Positions 24,396 to 33,575 of a stretch of 63,509 bases of DNA are shown in pieces. The translations under genes were made by a program, and so were the position numbers. Under the pieces are notes generated by a model. It was given only the letters and a program-made list of their open reading frames with translations, made no database searches and had not been told where the DNA came from. How positions within the stretch are numbered: the first letter of the stretch is position 1; the number at the start of each line of letters is the position of its first letter. Origin of the DNA: Agrobacterium tumefaciens (GTDB lineage Bacteria > Pseudomonadota > Alphaproteobacteria > Rhizobiales > Rhizobiaceae); the NCBI RefSeq assembly GCF_009649785.1, contig NZ_WJOK01000030.1, positions 1 through 63,509 on the forward strand. The letters run 5' to 3'.

Positions 24396-25340
24396 GTGGC
24401 TATGAGAAGTGGCATCCTAGGCTCAAAGAGTGTTGCGAACGGCGCTCTTAGTCCTTTACAGATTGAAGTTGTTCGAAAACTGATACCAATTGTCCGTGCG
24501 GGTAAGTGGCCAATCGGTGGGAAGATCTCGGATGCGGCTCTCGCCCGCGAATTCGGCATCTCGCGTACGCCAGTTCGACAGGTACTGCAATTCCTTTCTG
24601 AAAAGGGTCTTCTAGCGCAAACCGATAATCGTGGTTTTGTGTTGGTGCGAGTGCCAACCGGCGATGATCGCTTTGAAGAAGTTGTGCCCCCATCTGGGAT
24701 GGATGTGCTGTACCGGCAGATTATGCATGCGAGAGCAAACGGTCTGATCGGCAGCGAAGCGTCCGAAACAGAATTGCTGGAACACTTCGGCACGTCACGC
24801 GGCGTCGTGCGCCGCACGCTCATGCGCCTGTCTGCTGAAGGACTTGCAGAACGGCGTGACGGGCACGGCTGGCGTTTTGCCGAATGCCTAGACAACCGTC
24901 AGGCGGTCAATGAAAGTTACGCCTTCCGCGCCATCATCGAATGCGGCGCCGTAATGGAAGATACATTCCGGGTGGACATGGAGATGCTGCTGGCGCTGGA
25001 AAGTGAACAGACGGCTTTGCTTAACGCCCCATTGGCATCGATTGAAGGATCGGCCTGGTTTGAGGCAAATGCCCGCTTCCACGAAACCGTGGTTTCCTGG
25101 GCAAACAACCGCTTTCTCGAACAGGCGATCCACCGCCAAAACAGCCTGCGGCGCATGACGGAATATGCGGAATTTGCTGAACTGAGTGAAGCGGGCGTAC
25201 GCAAGGCGGCGCGAGACCACCTGGCAATCCTCGAAGCCATCAAAAGCGATGACCGAAAGCTGGCTTCGGCCATCCTCTTCCGCCATCTCAGCCGTTCTTC
25301 CGTCAGTGGCGAGGCGCACCCTGCCCGCCTCGGGGATTGA
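24396..25340 (+). CDS. GntR-family regulator with two winged helices
   Basis: This is a 314-residue protein. Residues about 17-85 form a GntR winged helix (ISDAALAREFGISRTPVRQV, LSEKGLLAQTDNRGFVLVRV). A second winged-helix segment follows at about 105-165 (ETELLEHFGTSRGVVRRTLM, LSAEGLAERRDGHGWRFAE), then an FCD-type ligand domain (residues about 170-300, with NARFHETVVSWANN and AARDHLAILEAI). GTG 24396 and ATG 24402 are both possible starts. It lies seven bases before the sucrase/ferredoxin gene. It may control the facing catabolic operon. Confidence 0.85.
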   Translation: MAMRSGILGSKSVANGALSPLQIEVVRKLIPIVRAGKWPIGGKISDAALAREFGISRTPVRQVLQFLSEKGLLAQTDNRGFVLVRVPTGDDRFEEVVPPSGMDVLYRQIMHARANGLIGSEASETELLEHFGTSRGVVRRTLMRLSAEGLAERRDGHGWRFAECLDNRQAVNESYAFRAIIECGAVMEDTFRVDMEMLLALESEQTALLNAPLASIEGSAWFEANARFHETVVSWANNRFLEQAIHRQNSLRRMTEYAEFAELSEAGVRKAARDHLAILEAIKSDDRKLASAILFRHLSRSSVSGEAHPARLGD

Positions 25341-25346
25341 TCGCAG

Positions 25347-26225
25347 ATGGCTGCACGTATCTTTTGTCGTGACCTGTGTACTGAGCGCGGCGAACCGGCG
25401 TCGGGACTTGGCCCATCGTCAAAAAGCTATGTGCTGCTGCACTGGCCGCGCGGTGAATGGCGTGTGCCACGGATCAAATCGCACAATATGCCAGAAGGGC
25501 TCGGGCAGGCAATTTTGGCTGCAAATGCGGCGGGCATTCACGTTGCGTTGGTGGATGGCGACGACGTTGGGTTCACGCATCAGGGTATTGTCAGAGACCA
25601 TGTGACACCTGCGGAAGCCGAACGGCTGCTGCTGCATATTGCCGGTGGAGGCGTGCTTGACGGTACACATGACCCACGCATGACCATCGTGTGCTGCACC
25701 GATGGCAAGCAGGACCCTTGCTGCGCCCGTTACGGCTTTGCGACATGGAAGGCCCTGCGACAGGCAGCAAATCCAAGTCGCTTCCGTATCCTGCAATCCA
25801 CCCATCTCGGCGGATGCCGTTTTGCAGCCTCACTTGTCGTTTTGCCGCACAGAGCCCGCTATAGCCGACTAGAGCCATCGCAGGTTGGCGATTTTCTCAC
25901 CTGCCTTGAACAGGGCAGTCCCTACCTTCCCGCCTATCGCGGCAACCCCTCCTACGACGCGCCTGCACAGACGGCGGAAATCGCGCTGCTGGAATGGGCA
26001 GGACAGCGCGGCACAACAGGGGCGGTGACACTTCATAAGACGGAGAGCGGCATTTCCAACGCCGACCAAGTTCATTTCTGCGCAACGATCGGCACGCAAC
26101 ACGCCACTGTAACCGTTGACAGACCCGAGTTTGCGGTCAACACACGCTGCGTCACGATTGGTGAACCCGAGGGCACAAAAAATGTGGCGCGATGGGTCGC
26201 CACATCTGTTCGGCCCGAAGACTGA
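25347..26225 (+). CDS. Sucrase/ferredoxin-like family protein
   Basis: This 292-residue protein has the features of the Suc_Fer-like family with thioredoxin-like ferredoxin fold: FCRDLCTERGEPASG near the N-terminus, then IVCCTDGKQDPCCARYGFAT and LQSTHLGGCRFAASLVVLPH. The cysteines (CC near residue 114, CC about ten residues later, and GC near 154) would bind a [2Fe-2S] cluster. The biological role is poorly known. It is co-transcribed with the GntR gene and convergent with the operon on the minus strand. Confidence 0.8.
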   Translation: MAARIFCRDLCTERGEPASGLGPSSKSYVLLHWPRGEWRVPRIKSHNMPEGLGQAILAANAAGIHVALVDGDDVGFTHQGIVRDHVTPAEAERLLLHIAGGGVLDGTHDPRMTIVCCTDGKQDPCCARYGFATWKALRQAANPSRFRILQSTHLGGCRFAASLVVLPHRARYSRLEPSQVGDFLTCLEQGSPYLPAYRGNPSYDAPAQTAEIALLEWAGQRGTTGAVTLHKTESGISNADQVHFCATIGTQHATVTVDRPEFAVNTRCVTIGEPEGTKNVARWVATSVRPED

Positions 26226-26260
26226 TCGACGTCGTAGTCTCCGGCCAAGCCGATAGTTTC

Positions 26261-27094
26261 TCAGCCTTCGAGAACTGCCGAGAAGAATGCCTTGACGGGC
26301 GGCTGAATACCGGTGCCATTATGGCTGATGCCGGCAACCCTATCGAAACGCGGTTCGACACCAACCGCCTTCAGGCCCTTTTCCAAGGCGCGCAAACGCT
26401 CAACGCGGGTTTCACCGCTATCATTTATGCCCTCCATCCAGAAGGGTGATTTTGGCCCGACGGTGACATCCCAGGTTTCGACATCCGCGTCACCGATCAC
26501 CAGCTGCACGGCCACCTGACGCATCGCGTCGATATCAATGGGCTGGCCGAATATCTCTTCCATGCCGTTCAAACCGACCCACCAATTGGCGCGATCATCG
26601 GGAAGCGTGACGGTGCCGGGTGCACCCACCGAAACGGCACGAAGTCGGCGCGGGTGAAGATAGAAAAAACGATGGGCAAATTGCGCACCACCGGAAAAGC
26701 CGTGCATCAACACCTTTTCCTTCTCGACACGGTAACGCGTCGCCAGCTCATCAATCATGTCCAGCAGAACAAGATCGTAACGAATACCGTGATAGATCAT
26801 GTGTTTGTAATTGTGCAGATCATCAGCATCATCAATACCCGCCGGGAAAAGCGGTGCCAGCAGGACGCATTGATGCTGTTCGGCAAAGTCGATGAATTCG
26901 TCGCGCAGGATATCAGCGTCGCGCAGGCTGCCATGAACAAGGACGGCAAGCGGATGCACGGTTTCACCGGCCGGATCATATCCTTCGGGAATATAGCAGC
27001 ACCACGAAAAGCGCTGATCCATGCGCGAAGCAAAGATCGGTGTGCGGCCACGGCGATAAAAATTGAGTGGCACGGCCTTTTGCTGGACGAACAT
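26261..27094 (-). CDS. Alpha/beta hydrolase (esterase/depolymerase-like)
   Basis: This is a 277-residue hydrolase with PLAVLVHGSLRDADIL (oxyanion region) and the nucleophile motif MHGFSGGAQFAHRFFYLHP (serine near residue 140). A C-terminal histidine is present in RVAGISHNGTGIQPP. It resembles PHB-depolymerase/Esterase D-type enzymes. It is the last gene of the nine-gene operon and starts 13 bases after the upstream gene stops. In context it would hydrolyse an ester or amide of the imported compound. Confidence 0.8.
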   Translation of the reverse strand: MFVQQKAVPLNFYRRGRTPIFASRMDQRFSWCCYIPEGYDPAGETVHPLAVLVHGSLRDADILRDEFIDFAEQHQCVLLAPLFPAGIDDADDLHNYKHMIYHGIRYDLVLLDMIDELATRYRVEKEKVLMHGFSGGAQFAHRFFYLHPRRLRAVSVGAPGTVTLPDDRANWWVGLNGMEEIFGQPIDIDAMRQVAVQLVIGDADVETWDVTVGPKSPFWMEGINDSGETRVERLRALEKGLKAVGVEPRFDRVAGISHNGTGIQPPVKAFFSAVLEG

Positions 27095-27107
27095 GAGACA
27101 ATTCCCT

Positions 27108-28001
27108 TTAAAGTTTTTTCGGTGGTTGCTGGCTGGCGTAATCAGCCAGCACGCGGTTCATACGGGCAAGCACGCCCTTTAATGCCTCGTAACCATCGTT
27201 ACGCTCGCGAGTTGCCTCGTCCATGTAGAGCTTGCGGTTAATTTCAAACTGCACACTGTGGCGTTGAAGGGCCGGATTCGAATAGGCTGTAACCAGTTCC
27301 GCCCCACGAAAAGGCTTGTTGAGCGCAACGACCAGCCCCTGCGCTTCAAGAGTTTCGGTGATCAGCGCTATAAATTCGCTGGAGGCTGACCCGCCGTGCA
27401 AATCGCCAAGGCAAATATCTGCCCGCACCGTTCCCGCCGGATCAGACGAAATCGCATGGCCAACGGCGGTCATCGAATGGCAGTTGATGTGATAAACACG
27501 GCCAAACCGGCTGTAGACGGCATTCAGCAGGCCAGCCAAATGTTCATGGTAGGGCTGCCAGTAGGTGACGATCCGCGTCTCAGCTTCCGCCACACTCATG
27601 GGTGCCGCATACATTGGCTCATCGCCCCAGGCGTAACGCCACATCAACCCCATGCCGCGTTTCGCCGTTGCGCTTTCACGCACTGGATGAGGCCAATCAC
27701 CGTCCACAAGCTGGGTGTCCATATCGAGCAAGGACCGGTTCACATCGAGAAAACTGCGGGGAAAACGCGCGCTCAGTAACGGCGCACCGACATCACATGC
27801 CGACGAAAACAGATCATCGATATGGGTGTCTGCGGCTACTCTCACTCGCTCTGCGGAAACAGCAGGGTGGAATCCCCTAGGCATGTCCAGACCGCTATGG
27901 GGGCTGTCAAACACCATCGGAGCCAGAGGCGTGCGGGGTGCAATCACCGAAAGTACGCCCTCCAGCGTTATATCTTGCAACTGGCCATAGAGCGGGGTCA
28001 T
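27108..28001 (-). CDS. N-formylglutamate amidohydrolase
   Basis: This is a 297-residue protein of the N-formylglutamate amidohydrolase family (HutG/DUF type). Key segments are PMVFDSPHSGLDMPRGF, ARFPRSFLDVNRS, VYHINCHSMTAVG and ADICLGDLHGGSASSEF; histidines and acidic residues there bind Zn2+. The reaction in the family is hydrolysis of N-formyl-L-glutamate or similar N-acyl amino acids. Its stop lies 13 bases before the hydrolase start, and its start overlaps RraA by four bases. Confidence 0.9.
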   Translation of the reverse strand: MTPLYGQLQDITLEGVLSVIAPRTPLAPMVFDSPHSGLDMPRGFHPAVSAERVRVAADTHIDDLFSSACDVGAPLLSARFPRSFLDVNRSLLDMDTQLVDGDWPHPVRESATAKRGMGLMWRYAWGDEPMYAAPMSVAEAETRIVTYWQPYHEHLAGLLNAVYSRFGRVYHINCHSMTAVGHAISSDPAGTVRADICLGDLHGGSASSEFIALITETLEAQGLVVALNKPFRGAELVTAYSNPALQRHSVQFEINRKLYMDEATRERNDGYEALKGVLARMNRVLADYASQQPPKKL

Positions 28002-28696
28002 TTTTGTGTTCCTTCCGTTGCGCCTGGCTTGAGGCGCGCGTTCACCTTGTCCACCGCGCGGGTGATGTCACCGAGCTTTTCGCCATCGAGCAACCGCTGC
28101 ATGGTGCGGGCAACACGTGTCTCACGGGCTATGCAGATATCAGCTATGTCTGCCGCCTCATCCGCGGGCAGCACCACCACGCCGGAAGCATCCGCCAATA
28201 CGATATCGCCCGGCAAAACCGGCACACCACCACAGGCGATCGGTCGATTGAATGTGCCACCAAGATCAAGCTGGCGGGTGGTGACAGACGAAACACCGCG
28301 GCACCAGACGGGCAGCCCTTCGGCGATGATTTCCGCGACATCGGTACACGGCCCGTCAATGATGACACCGGCAACACCTGCCATGCGCGCAGCCCGTGCA
28401 ACCGCACCGCCAAGGCAGGCATGGCGGCTGTCACCCAACCGATCAATTACCAGCATGTCGCCGGGGCGCACCTCGCTTAGCGCGTAATGCAACAGCGTCG
28501 AGCACATGGCGGGAATGGCGAGCGTGACGGCAACACCGGCACGGGCCTGTTGCTGCGGCAAGACCGCTTGAATAGAACCGGTCATGAAACCGGTATGACG
28601 CAGATGCCCGACACTGGCCGTTTCAATCTGCTGCAACGCCTCGATAACCACCTGGGGAGGCGTAACCGGCATTGCACCGATACGTAATTCAGTCAT
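27998..28696 (-). CDS. RraA family protein
   Basis: This 232-residue protein has the RraA/HMG aldolase-like pattern, VRPGDMLVIDRLGDSRHACL, GGAVARAARMAGVAGVIIDG and PVLPGDIVLADASGVVVLP. Members are RNase-E regulators or, more often in catabolic operons, class II aldolases/decarboxylases using divalent metal. The ATG at 28696 has AAGGAG at eight bases. It overlaps both neighbours. In this operon a catabolic lyase role is more likely than RNase control. Confidence 0.85.
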   Translation of the reverse strand: MTELRIGAMPVTPPQVVIEALQQIETASVGHLRHTGFMTGSIQAVLPQQQARAGVAVTLAIPAMCSTLLHYALSEVRPGDMLVIDRLGDSRHACLGGAVARAARMAGVAGVIIDGPCTDVAEIIAEGLPVWCRGVSSVTTRQLDLGGTFNRPIACGGVPVLPGDIVLADASGVVVLPADEAADIADICIARETRVARTMQRLLDGEKLGDITRAVDKVNARLKPGATEGTQK

Positions 28697-29546
28697 GGCT
28701 TTCTCCTTGCGACGGCCGTGCGACAGATGCCTCAAAAGGCTGTACGGCATTTCGTGGATCGAAACCGGCGAGATGGCGCATCAACCGCGCAGTATGGCCA
28801 ACTATATGGCCACAAATCACCTGACCATTTTCAGCACTTGCCAATGAGGCCCGACCACCGAGCATACCGGCCGGATCGACCTCGGTGCAGTCAAGCGGTA
28901 TCTGGACCGGTATTCCCTCGAAACGAGTGGCAGAGACACCACCAACGGGCAGACCGAACACGCTGCCACGCGGCGCGGGATCGCGCATCGCCTCTGTTCG
29001 AACCAGTTCGGGAAAAAGATGCATATAGACCGAAGTCATCGGTTCACCGCCGTGACCGCGCGCGCGCGCGGCGTCATCACCATAAAGTGTCTTCCACAGG
29101 CCATCCGGCAAGCTCTGCCAAATGTTCAGTGCCGGTATCAGCACCCCTTTTTCACGGCGCAACTTGCGGCAAACCTGATCGAGCAGCGGTGCATTCGTTG
29201 TGTGACCATTGAAAATCAGCAGCTGTTCATAACCGTGATCAAGGAAGGAGGTCAGGATATCCTCAAGCACAGCGGTGAACGTCGCAGCACGCAATTGAAT
29301 TCCACCGGCTATCGCCCGGAAAAATTCAGCATGGCCAAACGGCAGCACAGGCGCTGTCAGCCCGTCCCCCGCCCGGGCGCTCATTTCCGCTAGCCGTTCG
29401 GTCAGCATGAAATCACCCATCGGCGCGTGCGGCCCCTGCTCTTCCTGCGAAGCAAGCGGAATGAGAATGACTGCGGGGCGTTTCATACGCTGCGCAAATG
29501 TCTCATGCGTCATGTGAGAAATCGCAACCGGTTCATTGTCAACCAT
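28689..29546 (-). CDS. Creatininase-family amidohydrolase
   Basis: This 285-residue protein has the creatininase motifs VILIPLASQEEQGPHAPMGD (metal-binding glutamate/histidine/aspartate), LLIFNGHTTNAPLLDQVCRK and ARARGHGGEPMTSVYMHLFP. The family hydrolyses cyclic or linear amides with Zn or Mn. The ATG at 29546 has GGGAG at eight bases. It overlaps the serine hydrolase stop and the RraA start. Confidence 0.9.
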   Translation of the reverse strand: MVDNEPVAISHMTHETFAQRMKRPAVILIPLASQEEQGPHAPMGDFMLTERLAEMSARAGDGLTAPVLPFGHAEFFRAIAGGIQLRAATFTAVLEDILTSFLDHGYEQLLIFNGHTTNAPLLDQVCRKLRREKGVLIPALNIWQSLPDGLWKTLYGDDAARARGHGGEPMTSVYMHLFPELVRTEAMRDPAPRGSVFGLPVGGVSATRFEGIPVQIPLDCTEVDPAGMLGGRASLASAENGQVICGHIVGHTARLMRHLAGFDPRNAVQPFEASVARPSQGESHD

Positions 29547-31095
29547 GCTGTTTCTCCCTTGCATGCTGCTCCAGCAGTTGCCCCTTGATGTCAGGAAATT
29601 CAAGCTCGGATGAATTGACATTTACCCGCCTCGAAAGGATCATCGAGCCGTCTGTAAAGCGTAAGCGAACGGTATCGCGAAACGCCGTTTCAACGAATAT
29701 CCAATCCATTTCCAGAACCGTGTCGGCACCGTCATTTTCAAGAAGCCGGGCCGAGGCCAAGACCCTCAATCCGCCGACTGGCTGGTAGGAATGGTGCAGC
29801 CTTGCGCCGGGTATTGTGGTAACAGTTTCAATGTAAAAACCGCATCCTGCCCGTACTTGATGTTCACCATCCGCATCGCGAAGAGTGACACTCAGTTCGT
29901 TATTGTTGGCGGCAAGAGCGATGCTTTCGATAGCTTGATCGTTGGGTTCGACCATCCATGTGCCGCACGGCACTTTTTCCGCCGAAAACGCCATGTCTGC
30001 AAAATTTTTTAGCCGCAATCCAGCCAGACGTGCGTCCAGTTTCTCGGCGCTCTCAGGGGTGCCACCGCCTTTGCCGAGTGCTGGACGCAGCACGTCATAA
30101 ATAAGCTGATGGACACGGCGATCACTGTCTTCCAACCCGCCGGTAAATGCTAAGACGGCATTTTCTTCCGGCAGGACGATACAATATTGGCCAAACAGGC
30201 CATTGGCGGAAAAACTGTTGTGGGGGCCACGCCACCATTGATATCCGTAGCCTTCACGCCGGCTAACCTTTTGACCATCTCCGACTTCGTCCGGGCCGAG
30301 ATAGTGGTCTCCTGTGAAAACACCGAGTACCACGTCCCGGATCTGCATGCCGGTTGCGGCCTGCACCCATTGCCGGGGCAGAAGCTGTCGGCCCTGCCAT
30401 TCACCGCCCTGCAAGTGCAGTATGCCCAGCTTCAGCATGTCCTCACTGGTGCAACTGAGGCCATTGCCGCCGGTGTTGACGCCGTCAGTGCCTGTGTCCC
30501 ATGTCATATTCGTAGACATGCCCATCGGCTGGAATATCCGCTCAGAGAGATAATCCGCGATCATCCGTCCCGTGACCTGCTGCACGATGGCTGACAGCAT
30601 GTAGCTTGCAGCACTGTCGTAGACAAAAACTTCTCCAGGATTGTGGGGTGTGGGCTGGCGCAGGAAATCCTCCACCCAGCTTGAAAGCACCCGCCGCCAG
30701 GAGCCTCCAGAAATGCCGCGGCCATGACCGCTGGTCATGGTCAGCAGATGCCGTACCTTCATGGCCCGCAGGTTATCGTCGACCGGTCCTGCATAGTCAG
30801 GGAAAAATTGCAGCACCGCATCATCGATCGACAGCAGACCATCCGACACGGCCAAACCAACAGCCATGGAGGTAAAACTTTTGGTCACGGAATGCATCAT
30901 ATGCGGGCGGGCAAGTGAATAAGGTGCCCAGTAAGCGCTGGTGATCAGTGCACCATCCTGCCAGACGAGAAGGCTATGCAGTTCGAGATCGTGACGTTCG
31001 ATCTCGTCTAGCATGGCGAGGATTATCGCTGGGTCTGTGCCCCGCGAGGCGGGTGTTGCCCCTGGCAGATCCGTAGTTACTGCTGTCAATTTCAT
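29539..31095 (-). CDS. Serine hydrolase, beta-lactamase family class C-like
   Basis: This 518-residue protein has an N-terminal beta-lactamase/D-aminopeptidase-type domain with the catalytic SVTK (S-x-x-K) in HSVTKSFTSMAVGLAV (near residue 70), YDSAASYML as the Y-x-S/N element, and a C-terminal beta-rich extension of about 150 residues. No signal peptide is seen, so it acts in the cytosol, which fits hydrolysis of imported peptides or amides. It overlaps the ABC ATPase gene by four bases. Confidence 0.85.
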   Translation of the reverse strand: MKLTAVTTDLPGATPASRGTDPAIILAMLDEIERHDLELHSLLVWQDGALITSAYWAPYSLARPHMMHSVTKSFTSMAVGLAVSDGLLSIDDAVLQFFPDYAGPVDDNLRAMKVRHLLTMTSGHGRGISGGSWRRVLSSWVEDFLRQPTPHNPGEVFVYDSAASYMLSAIVQQVTGRMIADYLSERIFQPMGMSTNMTWDTGTDGVNTGGNGLSCTSEDMLKLGILHLQGGEWQGRQLLPRQWVQAATGMQIRDVVLGVFTGDHYLGPDEVGDGQKVSRREGYGYQWWRGPHNSFSANGLFGQYCIVLPEENAVLAFTGGLEDSDRRVHQLIYDVLRPALGKGGGTPESAEKLDARLAGLRLKNFADMAFSAEKVPCGTWMVEPNDQAIESIALAANNNELSVTLRDADGEHQVRAGCGFYIETVTTIPGARLHHSYQPVGGLRVLASARLLENDGADTVLEMDWIFVETAFRDTVRLRFTDGSMILSRRVNVNSSELEFPDIKGQLLEQHAREKQHG

Positions 31096-32756
31096 TGCAA
31101 TGCGTCCGCCTGCTGTTTTTCCGTTTCTGCGAAACGCCAGTTCAGCGAAACGCCGGTTTCGGTGCGGGTTAGTGTTGGAATGGCCGACAGCAAGGCCCGA
31201 GTATATTCCGACTGCGGAGCATCAAAAATGTCGTCGCGATTGCCTTGCTCAACGATAGCGCCATCACGCATCACCACCACCCGGTCGGCGAGCTGTTCGA
31301 CCACACCGAGGTCATGGCTGATAAACAGGCACGAAAAACCATATCGTTTTTGAAGATCAGCCAGCAGTTCCAGCACTCTGGCACGCACAGTAACGTCAAG
31401 TGCCGACACCGCCTCATCAGCGATCACGAACTGCGGCCGTCCGACAATGGCACGCGCAATTGCCACGCGCTGACGCTGGCCGCCGGAAAGCTCGTGCGGG
31501 AACCGGTCAGAATAACGCCCGTCGAGCCCCACTTCTTCCAGAATGGTGCGGGTGCGGTACAGCTTTTCTTCCCGCGTCGATTTGGTGTCGTGACGCAAGG
31601 CTTCCGCCACGATATCGCATGTTTTCATGCGCGGATCGAGCGAGCCGAACGGGTCCTGGAAGATCATCTGGCAATTGAGACGGTAGTTGCGCCACACGGG
31701 CGAATCCGGCTTCACCTCTTCGTCGGCGAAGAAAATGCGGCCGGCAGAGGCAGGCACCAGCCCGGCAATACAACGGCCAAGTGTTGTCTTGCCGGAACCG
31801 GAGGCACCGACCAGCGCCACGATTTCACCCGGCCGCACGACAAGGTCGACACCATGCAAAGCCTTTTTGGTCTTTCGCGGCGCCATAAAACCTGCACGGG
31901 CACTGTATGTGACCTCAATGCCGCGCACTTCCATGACGGGCTTTGATTGCGGATCAATGTCTCTCAACGGCCCACGCATCGGCATGGATTGCAGCAATTC
32001 GCGTGTGTAGTAATGGCGTGGATTGGAAATGATGTCCGCAACCGGACCCTGCTCGACAATTTCCCCCTGCCGCATGACGATGACGCGGTCGCAGTAGCGC
32101 GCCACCATGGGCAGGTCGTGGCTGATCATCAACAGTGCCGTGTTTTCACTCCGCACCATCTCGAGCATCAGTTCCAGCACCTCGCGCTGTACCAGCGCGT
32201 CAAGCGCTGTCGTCGGCTCGTCCGCAATCAGCAGGGATGGTCGCAGCAGCATGGCAGATGCCAGCATCATGCGTTGGCGCATGCCGCCTGAAAAATGATG
32301 CGGGAATGCCAGCAACGCACCTTCGGGATCGTGAATGCCGACCCGCCGCAAAATTTCAAGAATTTTGGCGCGCCGTGCAGCGGCGTCCAGCCGTGTGTGA
32401 AGTTTCAGTGGCTCTTCAAGCTGCTTGCCAATGGTCATCGACGGATTGAGCGAGGTCATTGGTTCCTGAAACACCATGCCCAGCCGGGAGCCACGCAATG
32501 CGCGGATTTCCTTACCTTTCATTGATGGTACAGAGCGGCCTTCAAAACGGATATCGCCGCCCGAGATGGAGATAGCGGGTGGCTGGAGACCCATGAGACT
32601 ACGTGCCACCATGGTTTTTCCCGAACCGCTTTCGCCGACAATACCGACGATTTCACCCGCACCAACGCTGAACGAAACATCGCTTACGATACCGTGGTCA
32701 TCAATACCGTTTACGGAAAGGCTAAGATTTTCGACCTGAATAAGAGGCTGTTTCAT
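31092..32756 (-). CDS. ABC transporter ATPase, fused double domain (DppD-DppF type)
   Basis: This 554-residue protein has two complete ATPase domains. The first has GIVGESGSGKTMVARSLMG and signature FSGGMRQRMMLASAM with Walker B SLLIADEPTTALD. The second has ALVGASGSGKTTLGRCIAGL, ELSGGQRQRVAIARAI and FVIADEAVSALD. It is thus a fusion of the two ATPases of dipeptide/opine/nickel importers. Both appear functional. It is encoded three bases from the permease gene. Confidence 0.95.
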   Translation of the reverse strand: MKQPLIQVENLSLSVNGIDDHGIVSDVSFSVGAGEIVGIVGESGSGKTMVARSLMGLQPPAISISGGDIRFEGRSVPSMKGKEIRALRGSRLGMVFQEPMTSLNPSMTIGKQLEEPLKLHTRLDAAARRAKILEILRRVGIHDPEGALLAFPHHFSGGMRQRMMLASAMLLRPSLLIADEPTTALDALVQREVLELMLEMVRSENTALLMISHDLPMVARYCDRVIVMRQGEIVEQGPVADIISNPRHYYTRELLQSMPMRGPLRDIDPQSKPVMEVRGIEVTYSARAGFMAPRKTKKALHGVDLVVRPGEIVALVGASGSGKTTLGRCIAGLVPASAGRIFFADEEVKPDSPVWRNYRLNCQMIFQDPFGSLDPRMKTCDIVAEALRHDTKSTREEKLYRTRTILEEVGLDGRYSDRFPHELSGGQRQRVAIARAIVGRPQFVIADEAVSALDVTVRARVLELLADLQKRYGFSCLFISHDLGVVEQLADRVVVMRDGAIVEQGNRDDIFDAPQSEYTRALLSAIPTLTRTETGVSLNWRFAETEKQQADALQ

Positions 32757-32759
32757 TGC

Positions 32760-33575
32760 TTACAATCCTCGCATGCGGGGGTCGAAACGATCGCGGATCG
32801 CATCTCCGAACAGATTTATGCCAAGTAGTGACAGGGAGATGCAGAGACCCGGGAAGATGCCGAGCCAGACAGCTTCGGCGATGTGCGGACGGCCACTGGC
32901 CAGCATGTTGCCCCAGGTCGGCGCTGGCGGAGGCACACCAAGACCAAGGAAGCTGAGTGCACTCTCAGTCAGCAGGACCGATCCGAACATGGAGGTTGCC
33001 AGCACGATTACCGGACCAAGGCAGTTCGGCACTATGTGGCGGAACATGGTATAGACAGCCGAATTGCCCATGATGCGGGACGCTTCTATAAATTCCCGTT
33101 CACGCAGTGACAGCACCGAACCGCGCACCACCCGCACCATGGAGGGCGTATAGGCAATGCCGAGCGCCAGAATGATGCCGTACATATTGGCACCGGTAAT
33201 CGACAGCAATGCCAGCGCCAGCAACATGCTGGGAAAAGCCAGTAGCGCATCGTTCAATGCCATGATGACGCGGTCCGTCCAGCCACGAGCGTAACCCGCC
33301 AGAACACCAAACGACACGCCGGCGAGAACTGCAATGCACACCGTCACGAGGCTAATAGAGACACTGGTTCCTGCTGCTGTCATTAGCCGGGACAACACGT
33401 CGCGACCGAATTCATCGGTGCCAAGCCAGTGAGTAGCGTTTGGTGCCTGCAGCTTGGAGCGCAGATCGATGCGCATCGGATCGAAAGGTGTCCAGATGCG
33501 TCCGGCAAGCGCCGCCCCGAGAAAACAGGCGAGAAGGGCGCCGCCGAGGATACGGTTTCGTTGATGGCGTTTCAT
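32760..33575 (-). CDS. ABC transporter permease (DppC-like)
   Basis: This is a 271-residue permease with several hydrophobic helices and an EAA-type loop (EFIEASRIMGNSAVYTMFRH). It also has the family pattern LGTDEFGRDVLSRLM typical of DppC/OppC proteins. It overlaps DppB by four bases. Confidence 0.92.
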   Translation of the reverse strand: MKRHQRNRILGGALLACFLGAALAGRIWTPFDPMRIDLRSKLQAPNATHWLGTDEFGRDVLSRLMTAAGTSVSISLVTVCIAVLAGVSFGVLAGYARGWTDRVIMALNDALLAFPSMLLALALLSITGANMYGIILALGIAYTPSMVRVVRGSVLSLREREFIEASRIMGNSAVYTMFRHIVPNCLGPVIVLATSMFGSVLLTESALSFLGLGVPPPAPTWGNMLASGRPHIAEAVWLGIFPGLCISLSLLGINLFGDAIRDRFDPRMRGL

